DNA of 64,000 nt, taken from positions 207,600,254 to 207,664,253 of the forward strand of contig NC_061509.1 in NCBI RefSeq assembly GCF_022539505.1, given 5' to 3'. Below the pieces are notes generated by a model. The model did not search any database. It saw nothing but the letters and a program-made list of their open reading frames with translations, and had not been told where the DNA came from. Of the stretch, positions 30,660 to 42,531 are shown one piece after another; position 1 is the stretch's first letter; the number at the start of each line of letters is the position of its first letter. Source of the stretch: Lolium rigidum. Taxonomy: Eukaryota; Streptophyta; Magnoliopsida; Poales; Poaceae. The position numbers and the translations under genes are program-made.

Positions 30660-33600
30660 ATGGCGGCCAAGCACCTCCTCTCCCGCGCCCGCCTCCTCAC
30701 TACCCACCGCATCCGCCCCACAATCCTCCCGCCCGCGCTCACCCGCTTCCTCTTCGGCGGGGCCGAGAGGACCCAACCGGAGGACAAGGCCAGGGCGGCG
30801 GCGGCCGCGGCCGTCGCCTTGGAGGCCAGCGCCAAGAGGGCCAAGCGGGACGGGTCGGACGACGACGAGGAGGACGCCGGCCTCACCTGGAGGGCCTGGA
30901 GACCCGACGTCGCCTGGCTCACCAAGGCCCTCGAGCCCGCCCTGCAGGTCTACAAGCAGTACAACTGGAAGCCTTTCGCTTGTAAGTCTTTTCTATACTG
31001 TTATTATGCTTACCTTGCCTCTAATTCTTGTGTTTCTTTATAAAATTCCGTGTGAACAAGTTATTGATAGCCAAGCTGTTGCCCTCGAGACATACTGATG
31101 CAACGCACGTCATAGGATTTAGGAATAATCAAGATCTTGCATTCTTTTCCTAACATGTCTTTTCCCACAAAGCTGAATCTTTTCCGGATAAAATTGATCA
31201 CTCGGTATGTAATGTGAACCCCAAAATCAACACTCCCCAGCACACACAGAAATCATTCAGGTAATAGCAAGTTAGGAAGTATGCTACATTTGAAAGTCAT
31301 CACTATTTCCCTGGCAAAAAAAAAAAAAGGAAGTCGTCACTATCCAAACAAGCAGTACAATTGAAAGCCTTCGCTAGTTCGCTTGAACGTCCCCTCGCCA
31401 CTCTTTTCTATAACTATGCTTGTTTTGCTGAAGTAGAAACTTCTCTGTAAAGAATTGATGACACGGATTGAAGCAACATAAGTAGGACTTCGGACTTCGG
31501 ATTTAGGACTAATCAAGATCTTGCATTCCTGTTGCTAACATGTCTTTTCACAAAGTTGAATCTTATCTGAAATAAAAAGGACTCTTGGTAATTGGTATGT
31601 AATGTAACCCCAACTAACTATTCCTATGCCACACATCACTAACTTAATACTACAAAGAACCACAATATTTGGAATTCATAGCTACCATGCCTCATAAACT
31701 ATTAGCTGTAAGTCAAGAGGCTTTTCACAGGTAAAATAATTATTCAGAATGTTACAGTCATATAACTCATATCTGCAAATTGGGGAGCTCTCTGCAATGG
31801 AGCTTGCTCCAATCAGCTTTCTGAAATTACGCAGCTCAAATGCTACTCATGTGTTACAAAAATAAAGAAGAAGCTGAAACTGTACAATCTGATTGCAGCT
31901 ACCAGTGGAGGGAACAGCATCCCCGAAAGCACCCGGTCTTTTAGTGAGGTCCTTAGTGACCTCCAGCGCAGTAAGGTAAGCATAAAGGACTGGAGCCTCA
32001 GCGATCTTACCGTCGGTCTCTACCTCATTTACCTTAGCCAAGCTTCTGCAAAGAACGCAGAAGCCTTCAAGGGTGTTCAGATATCCTCCAATAAGAAGGT
32101 ATGACCTGAGGGATTCTCTTCATGCTGCTCTACTTCTCACGATTTTGAGGTATTACCTAATCCAAAAGGGATTGCCCTCTTCCCCTTTTTGTAGGTTCAA
32201 GAACTAATTTATCACCTTGAACTTGCGAGAGGTTGCTATAAGTCCAGTGCAGATGTGCTTGCACGGCATAGCATGCTTCGCAAGAGGAATGTTCTAAAGT
32301 TTGTGAAAGACTCTAGTATTTTAAGACCTGGGTACTACATTGCTATCGATCCACGTGCTAAATTGGTCATCCTTGGGATTCGGGGAACTCATACGGTCTA
32401 TGACCTTGTTACCGATTTGGTTGCTCTGAGCGATAAGAAAGTATCGCCTAGAGGTTTCTCGACACACTTTGGAACATACGAGGCTGCTCGATGGTACCTT
32501 CGCTGGGAGTTGAAAATTATCAGCCAGTGTTTGGAGAAGCACAAGGTGGGAAATAGTATTCTAGGCAGTCTGCTTCTTCATGTCCTCTTCTTATTTCCCT
32601 TCTGTGATTTTGTTCAAAGCAGGACTACAAGTTGCGGTTAGTAGGTCACTCCCTTGGTGGAGCTTCAGCTGCCTTGCTTGCTATAATGCTAAGGAAGAAG
32701 TCAAAGGAGGAGCTTGGATTTAGTCCTGACATTATTTCAGCTGTTGGATTTGGAGTCCCACCTTGTGTATCAAGAGAAATAGCCGAGAGTTGCGCCAGCT
32801 ATGTATCTACGGTTGTACTGCAGGTTATATTTGAGCTTTCCTTGGTGTAAATATCTTAGTTTTGGTGTCTTCCCCTATGTGATTTTTGTAGTTGCCATCT
32901 CCTTTTCTGTCTTGCAGGATGATATAGTTCCTAGGTTAAGTGCAGCTTCACTGGCGAGACTGCGAAATGAAATAATTGAAACAGATTGGTAAGTATTGAG
33001 ATTGAATTGTTAGTAAATTAAAACACATCTTTCGACTGATTGTTCATAATTTTGGATGAATTTGCACACTTAAATTTCGGATGAATCTGCGTACATTTGA
33101 ACTGTGCTGCTTTGTAGGGAAAAAGTTTTGGAAAAGGAAGACTGGAAGCATATAGTGGATATTGTGACCAACGCTAAGCTAGTCGTTACGTCCATTCAAG
33201 ATGTGGCGAACAAGCTTGCTGATTACGCGAAGGTTGTAACAACATCAGCTAGCTCTGGTAAGTCCAGTTGCACAACATGATTGTTATATAGATTTGTAAT
33301 CGTCCATTATGCTGTTTGTATATTATTACTGAATCTGGCTCGGCTCCTGCTCTGTCAGATGTCATTACAAAATCATCACCGCCCCGTCTCCAGAGCCCAA
33401 CAGAAGTTCCGAAACCAGACAGCGAAGAAGACGTGTACGTGCCCGAGGACCTCTTCCTCCCCGGGACGCTGTACTACCTCAAGAGGGACGTGGAGGTCGT
33501 AAACGGCAGCGAGGACGAGTCATACACGCTCTGGAGAGGCGACGCTGGGGAGAATTTCCAGCGGATACTGTTGTCTGGCAATTTGATATCTGATCACAAG

Positions 33601-33663
33601 TGCGAGAACATACAGCATGCGCTCAGAGATGTTCTCAAGACTCAGCCTCTCCAGGAGGAGTGA
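30660..33663 (+). CDS. Class 3 (alpha/beta-hydrolase) lipase, 529 aa
   Basis: Predicted mono-/diacylglycerol-type lipase. Seven exons join in frame (1,590 nt): 30660-30981, 31899-32098, 32195-32545, 32623-32823, 32918-32988, 33118-33257, 33359-33663. The N-terminal part (MAAKHLLSRARLLTTHRIR...) is Ala/Arg-rich and could be an organelle-targeting sequence. The lipase-specific N-terminal domain follows. The nucleophile elbow LVGHSLGGASAA places Ser at residue 301. DDIVPRL (359-365) gives the probable acidic residue and ISDHKCEN the probable catalytic His508. The ATG at 30660 was chosen because it opens the frame that splices correctly; an upstream ATG at 30537 is out of frame. No breaks were seen. 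Intron 1 (917 bp) carries an internal duplication. Confidence 0.94.
31109..31625 (+). repeat. Diverged ~130-bp duplication within lipase intron 1
   Basis: Sequence around GGATTTAGGA-TAATCAAGATCTTGCATTC through GGTATGTAATGT near 31113-31215 recurs near 31499-31605, about 385 bp apart, with substitutions. Confidence 0.7.
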
Positions 33664-34468
33664 TCGGTACTGGCTTTCTTTTCAAAGCTTTTGAGCCGCC
33701 TGGATCGTATGTGTGTAGTTTTTGATCTCCATATGAAGTAGGAAGGCTGCTTTGAGCAAATTGAGGGTTTTGTTTGTTGTACAGCTGTAGCTTTTGTAAG
33801 GGTTTGACAAGAATAATAATACGGTGGAGAACTTCCAAGTTGCAGTCTGGAGTTCGCGGTACTGATCTAGGTGTAGTTTAACTCTTGTTTGAAACTCGTG
33901 GCAAAAGAGGGTAAAAAGTTAAAAACAGAGTTCTATGGAACCGTCTCTATTTCTTCTACTAAGTTAAAAACAGAGTTCTATGGAACCGTCTCTATTTCTT
34001 CTACTATACAACATTGTATTTCCATGTCCATAAATAATGTCTCCGAGAGAACTAGCAAGTCTCTTTGAGACCTCAAGGATCCACGGAACAGCTGCCACTA
34101 ACACAAGACTGCAAACAAAACAAGGATGCTTGAAACGCTCACATGGCAACAAATTTGGATGAACTCCAACTCTCCAGGAGTTAAACTGTTCATTTTTTTT
34201 TTTGAATATTTTGAGTATCTGTAGTTTCTGGTCTCACAAGCTACAGCGAGTAATTCTTCAAATACAGAAGCATGAGTGCATAACAAAGAGAAACTCTGAA
34301 ACCCATCACATAAAAACACTTATGTGCTTGGGGAATCGACAGTAGAGTACAAATACACTTGATTTATCTACCACACGTATCAAATGTTTTTTACTGAAAC
34401 TTGAACACGCTACAGCTTGCAATCGGATCAGTACTTTTATTTAGAAAACCTAAACTAAAATGAACTCA
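33664..34468. other. Lipase 3' UTR, intergenic DNA and cyclophilin 3' UTR
   Basis: Convergent genes meet here. AATAATAATA near 33812 is a plausible lipase poly(A) signal. No gene is visible between. Confidence 0.5.
33916..34005 (+). repeat. Perfect 45-bp tandem duplication
   Basis: The unit AAGTTAAAAACAGAGTTCTA...CTTCTACT occurs twice back to back (33916-33960, 33961-34005) without a mismatch. Confidence 0.95.
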
Positions 34469-35005
34469 TCAGCACTGCTCGTCGTCGGCGATCTCGCCAC
34501 AGTCCTCGATGACAACGCTCTGCGCCGGCGTCCCGCTGTTGCTCCCGACCTTCTCCATCTTCTCGACGACACCATACCCATCCACCACCTGCCCAAACAC
34601 GACGTGCTTCCCATCAAGCCACGACGTCTTCTCCGTGCATATGAAGAACTGCGACCCGTTGGTGTTGGGCCCGGAGTTGGCCATGGAGAGAACGCCAGGC
34701 CCGGTATGCCTCAACTTGAAGTTCTCGTCGGCGAACTTGGCGCCGTAGATGGACTCGCCGCCCGTGCCGTTGCCGCGGGTGAAGTCGCCGCCCTGGCACA
34801 TGAACCCGGGGATGATGCGGTGGAAGGCCGACCCCTTGTAGTGGAGCGGCTTGCCGCACGCGCCAAGGCCCTTGGCGCCGGTGCAGAGGAGCCGGAAGTT
34901 GTCGGCCGTGCGGGGAACTTTGTCGGCGAAGAGCTCCATTGTAACGCGGCCGGCGCGGGTCTGGCCTATCAGGATGTCGAAGAAGACCTTGGGGTTCTTC
35001 GCCAT
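34469..35005 (-). CDS. Cyclophilin, peptidyl-prolyl cis-trans isomerase, 178 aa
   Basis: A single-domain cytosolic-type cyclophilin that catalyses proline cis-trans isomerisation. The coding part is one exon. Active-site residues are conserved: Arg63 and Phe68 in [15 protein letters not shown], Gln71, Phe121 in SQFFICT, Trp129 and His134 in [11 protein letters not shown], so it should be active and bind cyclosporin. The plant-type seven-residue insertion is present (GACGKPLH, 48-55), with Ala49-Cys50 where many grass copies have Lys-Ser. Length is typical (172-178 aa). It is convergent with the lipase gene. A 5' UTR intron is likely (see 35048-35381). Confidence 0.96.
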   Translation of the reverse strand: MAKNPKVFFDILIGQTRAGRVTMELFADKVPRTADNFRLLCTGAKGLGACGKPLHYKGSAFHRIIPGFMCQGGDFTRGNGTGGESIYGAKFADENFKLRHTGPGVLSMANSGPNTNGSQFFICTEKTSWLDGKHVVFGQVVDGYGVVEKMEKVGSNSGTPAQSVVIEDCGEIADDEQC

Positions 35006-35047
35006 TGCTGCGATATGCAGATCAAAGACGGCTTCTTATTTCTTTCC

Positions 35048-35381
35048 CTGGAACAATCAAACGTACATACATAAGCTCAGTCTAGCAAAATTATAGACTT
35101 TTTGAGATTCGTGGGGGTATGGAAGTAAAAGGGGAAACAAGATCGAATCGGGGGTTGTTAATTTGGAGTGTGCTCATCATCCTTGCATGGTCTCCAGGGT
35201 AGCACTGCTGGAGATCATGTGGCGAGGAGACGAACATTAATTTGGCACAAACATTGAGCTCAATAGGCCTTTGGAAAATGACGCCTAGAAAGCCTTCGAT
35301 ATGTGCAAGGCTAGCAAGATCCAAAGCGAATCAAACATCCATAAGAACAGAAAGAAGAAGCAAGATCAAGAACAAATCTAC
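35048..35381 (-). other. Probable 5' UTR intron of the cyclophilin gene
   Basis: On the minus strand CCAAG is followed by the donor GTAGATTT at 35381, and TTGTTCCAG ends at 35048, 42 bp before the ATG. No coding frame crosses it. This is inferred from splice signals only. Confidence 0.5.
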
Positions 35382-35455
35382 CTTGGAGGTGGCTTGTGCT
35401 GCTGTGAAGAGAGGGATGGAGCTGGCGGCTGCGTGGGGGAGATAAAAAGGAGAAG

Positions 35456-35467
35456 GGTTTAGGGTTT
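35456..35467 (-). promoter_or_regulatory. Telo-box-like element in the cyclophilin promoter
   Basis: The minus strand reads AAAACCCTAAACCC, as in promoters of many plant housekeeping genes, close to a TTTTTATC TATA-like stretch (35441-35448). Confidence 0.45.
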
Positions 35468-36534
35468 TGAGAGCACAGACACCTCGGATTATAACGGGCC
35501 TGGGCCAATGTGGTTGCTAGCCCATTTTTACTTCACCTTACCCGGCCTGGTAAGTAGCCAAGCCCATTCAAATGAGTTCAATAGAAAATATCAGTCCATT
35601 ATTTTGATTGAAACAGAAGAAAAACAAACAAAAAGTATTTGCTCGAATATAAAAAAGAAACAAACACAAACTAGCAATAAGATTTTTACATAGTACAAGT
35701 TTTTTATAAAGGAGTTTGTTTTTCATGGAAACTTTATATACGACAGCTTTTGTACAAAATTTCCATAGGATATATAGCTTCTATACTAGTACTGTAATAG
35801 TATACAAAATTATTTATCTGAACTCTGAACAAATATGGCAGTCCGTTGCAGCCTTGTAGGCCAGCCATTGCTGCTCTGAAACATGTTTCATCTTCCTAAC
35901 TTGGCATATGAAGCTGTTTTTAGTATCTCGTTGCCCCATACACCCTCCGTCCAATGAATAAGACACTATCGTTAGTCATGTTTTTCTTTCTGAGTAAGAA
36001 TTTTCTAAATATATAAAGATTATTGAGATAAAATTAGTACTATTATTTGAAAGCGTTTTAAATACAAATTCAACAACACAATTACGTACAATATAATTAA
36101 GATTTTCTTGCTCAATTTTTCTGTCAAAGTTATTCTTGCAATGTGCATGTACCTTTTTCACCGAAATAGAGATAGTAATGTACATATGTGGTGCAAGTGG
36201 TGTACCCGGTCGACTCCACCGCCATGTGCAAGTGCTCAATGGTTGTTGATCCCGGAAGGAATTGTAGTAAAAACAAACATGAAGACTTGGCACATGTGGC
36301 CCGACGCAAACATATCGATGTGGTCCGTTTGTGTCCGCGCAGACACGTCAGGAGCAAAACCTCAGCCTAGCGGCGTGACGCAAACGGGATAGCATGTTCG
36401 TGGCTATCCATTCACGACTTAAATTTGGGTTGGCAATACGTTGCCACGGACCATTCATGTGTCCACGATAGACGTCCACAACTCGTCATTGGCACATAAT
36501 AGTACTAATAGTTCATTTATATAGATGGTTACAA
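35468..36534. other. Intergenic AT-rich DNA
   Basis: There is one MITE-like end (CCCTCCGTCCAATGAATAAG near 35943) without a partner. No ORF of interest was found. Confidence 0.4.
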
Positions 36535-37253
36535 TGTTGGTGTCGTCGTGGTGAACAAACAGATGCCATAGGATGGCTTAGGTTGGGGCCGAATGGACGC
36601 AAGAGGATTCGGGGGAGGGTTTGTGATTAGATGGGATGAACTTCCGGATGGTTTCCTCAAGAACTTAACCAAGGCTAGAGGTTCAAGAAGAAAGACATAA
36701 GGAAGAACTCGCTCTAGATCATCTTCTTTATTGATCTCAACAGGATACGAGTTTCTCAAGTACAAGTGTTCTTGTGTGTTCGTGTTCGCCCGTAAGAGGG
36801 GCTGCCCCTCTCCTTATATAGGGGAGAGGGTGGCTTACGGAGGCAAGAAACCCTAATGGCATCTTTGACTAGACAAACTACTTTACAAAGCTACTTTAAT
36901 CATAGAAGACACCGGAGGCCTCTTTAATCGGGGATGCCGACGTCCTCCGGCTTCTTTGACCGTCATCCTTCTCTTTATCGTCGGCCCTTCGTCTAAAGCT
37001 ACTTTGCTTAGCTCATCCTTGTCTTCTAGCTCGGAGAGAATCTTTGACCAGATCCCGCCGACCTGCTCTTCCTTCCGGTAGCCCGGCATCTTCTTATCCG
37101 GTTCCGGCATACCCCTCTTGGGGATACCGGCTTAGCTTCACTTAGCTAAGTTCTTATCTCTAAGTTCCGGTACGAACATTAAACCGGTATCTTGATGGCT
37201 CAAACCATCCGGTTTGGCATGCCTTTGGCATACCGGGGGTCATCCCCCCAACA
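36535..37253 (-). repeat. 3' LTR of the gypsy element
   Basis: A 719-bp block has TGTTGG...CCAACA ends in either orientation. On the minus strand CTATATAAGG (around 36813-36822) is a good TATA box. The LTR is inverted relative to the extra ORF beside it. Confidence 0.78.
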
Positions 37254-37730
37254 TTAGTCCCCGAAGCTGGTATAGTCTGGCGGATCCTATCCAACAGACC
37301 ATGTCAGGTTCTTTCATTTTAGGATACCGATTTAATCTATCCGGCCTTAGGCTTGGATCCGGCATTTTTGCCCAGGTCCTTGCTGTCTCTTCTTCTTAAG
37401 ACATTATCCGGCGTCTTATCCTCCGGCATCTTAGTCATTAAACACTTCCTCGGCGACGTCGAGAATATCTCGGGCCCCGCGCCTGTCAGTGACATGCGCA
37501 CCGTGGATCGACGCGCCGGTGTCGGGGTCACTTCCCTTCGGCCTCGCGCGCGCATTAATCGCTTCACAGCGAATCCCAACCGCTTCACTGGATCCGTGGG
37601 CACCTCCCTGTGGCTTATTATTTTTTCGCGTGTATCTCTGTGCCACGTGGCGGCCCGTGGAGTGAACCGCCGCGACCCACGACCCAAACCGCCGAGGCCC
37701 AGCGGTTTTCGGCCCACATCTCCCTCTTCC

Positions 37731-37738
37731 TTTATAAG
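37731..37738 (+). promoter_or_regulatory. Candidate TATA box for the antisense extra gene
   Basis: CTTTATAAGGGGG about 470 bp upstream of the ATG at 38202, followed by a C/T-rich leader. This puts a plus-strand promoter inside a minus-strand element. Confidence 0.5.
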
Positions 37739-38201
37739 GGGGAATCGCTTCTCCTTCTTCCTTTCCTCGCATTCTCCAGTTCCTCGCGCACAAGTACTTC
37801 TCGCTCTCTGCGCCTCCGCCGCTCCGCTTCGCTGCCTGAGCTCCGCCGCCCCGCGAACCTTCGATACTGCTACGCCGGACATCGCCGGACTTCGTCGCGC
37901 GAAGAACTTCTGCAGCGCTTCTGCCCCCGCCGCGGCATTGGTGCTTCTTCGAGCTTCTTCTCACCTCGCCGCCGACGGAATACCTCGCCGGCCTTTGGCT
38001 CATCGTTCCTCCGGCGAACCTCTTCCTCAACTACTCCGCCGCCTCAGGTTAGGCTTAATCTGGATTTACTCCTCTTTTGCTTGCTTTCTAGATCTCGACT
38101 CGGTAGTGTATTTACTTCTTCTTTTTCTTGCTTTTTCTCTCCTTCGTAGATCTTCACGCGGGAGTATATTGTGGGATTCTTGTTTCTCTTCGTCAAATTC
38201 C

Positions 38202-41200
38202 ATGTCTAGTATGGAATCCTCATCTACTTCTTCTTCTGCGTCTTCCTGTACTAGCCGGCGTAGCAGATCTTTCGACGGACTTTCCGCCGATCTTGCCCGG
38301 ATGGACGCCGAGTCCGGTAGCAACCGTGCATCCGGTAGCAATCGTGCATCCGGTAGTTCTAGCGAAGGTTCCGGTATGGATTCCTCCGGTATCACCCGTG
38401 GGGCCTGGATGGGCTCCAATGTTACTAAGTTTGAGATTGACTGGCTATACCGGTCCAGGAGGATTCCGGAAGGAGTGACCTGCCGGCTTCCTCGCGACGA
38501 AATCAAACCGGTGCCCGAACCCGGTGAACGAGTTGTTTTTCTTGCTCACTTTGAGGGCGGCTTTGGCCTTCCTGCGTCCGATTTCTTCCGGCGCTTCCTT
38601 GATTTTTATCAACTTCAACCTCACCATCTCCCTGGCAACACCATTTTTTACCTCTCTTGCTATGCCACCTTCATGGAGGCTTATATCGGCATTCGTCCCA
38701 CTCGTGAGACGTTCGCCCGCTTCTTCGCTCTTCGGATCAATTCCGTTCAGGGCAAGAACATTCCTAAACCCAAACCCCCGTTCAATGCGGGTCTTGCATC
38801 ATCGGCTCCCGTCAAGGGAGCCCCTTTTTTAAGTTCTCCGGTCTCGAGTCATGCCGGCTATGGCAAGGGACCTTTTTCTATGTGAAGAACAAGGGCGCCC
38901 CGGACCTTATCAACCTGCCGCCCTTCAATCTGGTGCCGCCCACGAGGGCCAACTGGAGCTACAATCCGAAAGACTCTCATATTGAGACCAACCGGATTAT
39001 ACGCTTTATGAGGCAACTGATGAAGGATACCAACATCTGCTCTGATGATATCATCCGCGCCTTTATCTCGCGCCGGGTGCTTCCGCTCAAGCGCCGCATG
39101 CACAAGATGAGCGAGATGTACGGTCCCGGTGATCCTACAAAGATCACCGGAATTCCTCTTAGCAAGAAGGACGTTGTCCTCAAGGCCGGCCAGATTTGCC
39201 GGACCGCCATGCCGAGGATCGGGAATGGGGCCTTCGGCCTCTCAGTTCCACTAACCCCCCGACCCAAGATGTAAGAAATTACGCAACTCAGGTCGGCGTA
39301 CCGGTAACTTTTGCATTGTGATTAACCTCTTTCTGTCTTTCTTGTTCTTTCAGGCCAAGGACCGTTTCCCCGGCATCGAATCTGATCGATGAGGCCCTGC
39401 CCAGAAGCGAGGTTTGGACAAGTTCGACCCCGACCCCGTCATCTATTGGAGGGATCTGAAGATGGGCAAGACCGCAGCCTCGCGCCTCGGCAGGTCTCCG
39501 CCGGAGCCCGCTCGTTCGTCCGACGACCTGACGATGCTTGAGGTAGTTTCTCTATTTGACCTCTCATATTTTACCGTCGTTGTTCCTCTGTAGATCCTTC
39601 CTCAACCAACATCAACCCGCAGATTCACGAGCACGCCACCCCGCTGCAAGCCGAGGTTGGCCGGGAGTTCCTGGACAACCTCGTTGTCGGGGGCAAGAAG
39701 AACAAGACCCCGACGTCGGGTGCCGGGCCAAGCCAAGAGCCTCCGGCCAAACGCTTCCGGACCGAGCCTTTTGCCGGGAAGCAAGTAGGCACGAGGCGCT
39801 ACAAGAGCAAACAGATGCCCACTTCCTCCGGGTAAGACCTGTTCCTTTGCTTTTCTTGTTCTTGCCGAGTCTTTTCCGGCTGCTTTTTCCAATTCTTTCT
39901 CTTTCTCCTTTTTCAGCCCCGCGCTCAAGCTTGGGCCCAGGTCTGAGGGCTCTGCCGGCTCCGCTGGAACCTCAACTCCTCCTCCTCGTTCAAGCCCGAC
40001 ACCATCTGGTGCCGGCAACATCTCCCGCCGCCTCCGGGGGCACTACAAGTTCGGGCGCGCGGCCCCCAAATCTCCCCGATCACCGCGCGGAGGAGGATCT
40101 TACCTCCCCTCCAGAGACCCAAGATACCGGCGCCAGCAACATCGGCGCCGATGAAGAAGCTGCCGGGCGGTCGGAACCTTTGGTTCCTTCCGTCCAGAAA
40201 GAAAAGAAGAAGAAGAAGAGTTCGCGCTCTTCCCCCTCCAAGGCCGTGCCGGAAACTTCCGTGCCGGCCTCCTCTACCTCAGCGCCAGAAGCTCCAGCGC
40301 CTGACGCCACGCCAACTCCTCCGCCGGAAACTCCTGTCCCTGAGGCGACGCCAACACCTCCGCCGAGCCAGGGACCCCTCGCAACTGCGCCGATGCCGCC
40401 GCCGGCAGCCCCCAAGACCACTAAGCGCCTCAAGCCGGGGGAGTCGCGCGGAAAGGCCGTGGAGGCGCTCAGCGGCTCGCGGTCCTTGGTGCTGCACGTC
40501 GGGCCCGCCGCCGCCGCGGTCTCGGAGAAACCTTCCGGCCTCCTCGGCCGGATCGTTGAGCTCAAGCGCGAGGGCAAGGAGCTGGGGCACCTTCTCCCCT
40601 ACGCCGAGAAATGGAACGCGGCGGACATCTCCGCCGCCACGAAGGGCTTGGGGAAGGACCGCCTTCCGGCGCCGGATCCGGCCGGGCCGCGGTCCACTGA
40701 AGAACACTTCATGCGACTCAAGCGAGCCGTGAAGGAGTTCGACAAGTGCTCGGTACGACGCCACCAAGCAATGTCGTGGTAAGTTTCTCCAATCTCCTTG
40801 TAATTTTTGCTCGATGCCGGTTTGTTTCTTTCCGGATCTTGTCTATCCTCCCCAGTCCCCGAGTTTCGTGTTGAGAGCGCAGCTCTTAGCGCGAAACTTA
40901 ATTAGAAAAGCGCAAAACCGGCATAGCCAGTCCCCGAGTTTCGGGTTAAGATCTTTGCTCTTAGCGCGAAACTTAACTAGAAAAGCGCAAAACCGGCATA
41001 GCCAGTCCCCGAGTTTCGGGTTAAGATCTTTGCTCTTAGCGCGAAACTTAACTAGAAAAGCGCAAAACCTAGCGCATAGCCAGCCCTCCGGTAGTTTCGG
41101 GTTAAGATCTTTATTTTTCCTTTCTCATAATTATCTTCCTTTGAACAGAGCACCGCTGATGCCCGGAAGCTGCTCTTTGAGGAGCTTCTGTGGGAGCACC

Positions 41201-42531
41201 GGGATCTCGCTGAGGCCCACAGCCACTGCCAAGGTTTGTTTTCTTTCTCTTCTTCCGGCATCTTTCCACCGAAAACTTTTCTTCTTTCTTTGTTATTTAC
41301 TAACTTTCCGCATAACAGCTATTCCGGAAGCCTCCCTTGAGGCCCTCAAAGTCCAGGTTGCCGCACTCCAAGGTATCCTTTTTGTTTTCCGGTTAACTTG
41401 CTTTCTTCGCATCGTATAAGTGCAATTGTACTGACACTTGCTTTCCGATTCTTAGCTGAGAAGGACAAACTTGTCCAGAAGCACCAGGAGGAGCTAAGCG
41501 CCCAGCAGACCCTCTACGGGGAGCTTAAGCGTCAGCATGTCCAGCTTGGTCTCGACCATGCTAAGGCACTGAAGGCCGCTGAAGCTGCTGCGGAGGCTAG
41601 GCTCAGCGAGGCGCTGGAGGATGCCGGCAACGCCACTGTGGTGCTGCAGACCGAGCTGGAGGAGGCCACCAATGCGCTGAAAACAGCTGAAGGCAAGGCC
41701 GCCAAGGTGCACAAAGCCGCTGCTGAGGAGGCCGCCAAGGCACAGAAAGCAGCCGAGGACAAGGTGGCGCGGCTGGAGGCGGAGCAGAAGGAGTACGACC
41801 TTCTGGTCACGCGAACTGACGCGCTCGCCCTTCGTATGTTTTTCTTTTCCCTTTTCCGGTTTCTGCTTATAAGCTTATTTGTTCCGGTAACATGCACTTA
41901 ACTTCTTTTCGTTGTCTTGCAGGGCTCTTTCCGGACTCCCAGGCGCATGCTGCGAAGAAGGTTGAAGAGTACCGGGGTGCCCAAGGGCGTACGGACTTGG
42001 CCGCTGCCTGGGATCCTTACGAACACCTGATCGCGCTGAGCTCGCGGGTTTCCCACATGCGCTGCGTGGACCGGAATGTCTCTGACATTCCGGAGGTGGC
42101 CGCCCAGCTCTTCAGGACTCTCTGGCCTGGAGAAGTGGTGCCGGATACCTTCTCCCTCATCAGCGACCGCCTGAAAGGTGCCGGCAGAAGGATCCGGGAG
42201 TGGCAAGTGTTCCGCTGCCCGTGCCGGGAGCGGACTCGGCGCTCGCGTTGCCTGCTCCTGGTACCCAGAGCTGGATCTGGACGCCCTTGTCGGTGTGCGC
42301 GAAGGAGCTCCTACTGAGGTGGATCCGGTCCTTGCCGCCAAACGGCAGGATCGCGCGTACCACATCGCGGAGTACGCCGAGATGCGCACCTTCATCCCCC
42401 CTCCTGAAGACGTCAACGACTACCTCAGCGATGAGGAAGAAGAAGACGGAGGCGAAGATGAAGATGCCGAGGACGCGCCACCGGAGGCTCCTGAGGCCGG
42501 CGCTGCTCCCCCTGAAGCCCCTGCTGTCTGA
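38202..42531 (+). pseudogene. Antisense extra ORF of the gypsy element (Transposase_28/gag-like and coiled-coil protein), frameshifted
   Basis: Start MSSMESSSTSSSASSC at 38202. A domain annotated in grasses as putative gypsy-type transposon protein follows: FEIDWLYRSRRIPEGVTCR, HFEGGFGLPASDFFRRFLDF, then (after a one-base loss near 38780) FFYVKNKGAPDLINLPPF. A GT-AG series links further exons: end 39270; 39354-39542; 39623-39831; 39917-40778; 41149-41233; 41319-41372; 41456-41833; from 41923. They encode a Pro/Ser linker, a long Ala/Glu coiled coil (QKHQEELSAQQTLYGELKRQ...) and an acidic tail ending APPEAPAV. Further frame changes near 40040 and 42215. Function is unknown; some such proteins are thought to be regulatory. 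Confidence 0.75.
40853..41112 (+). repeat. 75-bp tandem repeat, 3 full copies plus a partial
   Basis: Units starting CAGTCCCCGAGTTTCG begin at 40853, 40928 and 41003. A degenerate one begins near 41080. It lies wholly in an intron of the extra gene. Each unit contains GCTCTTAGCGCGAAACTTAA. Confidence 0.92.

Noticed and set aside
30413..30985. 190-aa Pro/Gly-rich ORF beginning MISFAHGRYHF
   Set aside because: It overlaps lipase exon 1 in another frame; GC-rich DNA leaves all frames open. The frame from 30660 splices correctly to the lipase domain.
34460..35074. 204-aa plus-strand ORF
   Set aside because: It is the reverse shadow of the cyclophilin exon, whose minus-strand protein keeps every active-site residue.
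40853..41112. CRISPR-like array of regular repeats
   Set aside because: It is a head-to-tail tandem repeat without unique spacers, inside an intron of a plant retroelement.
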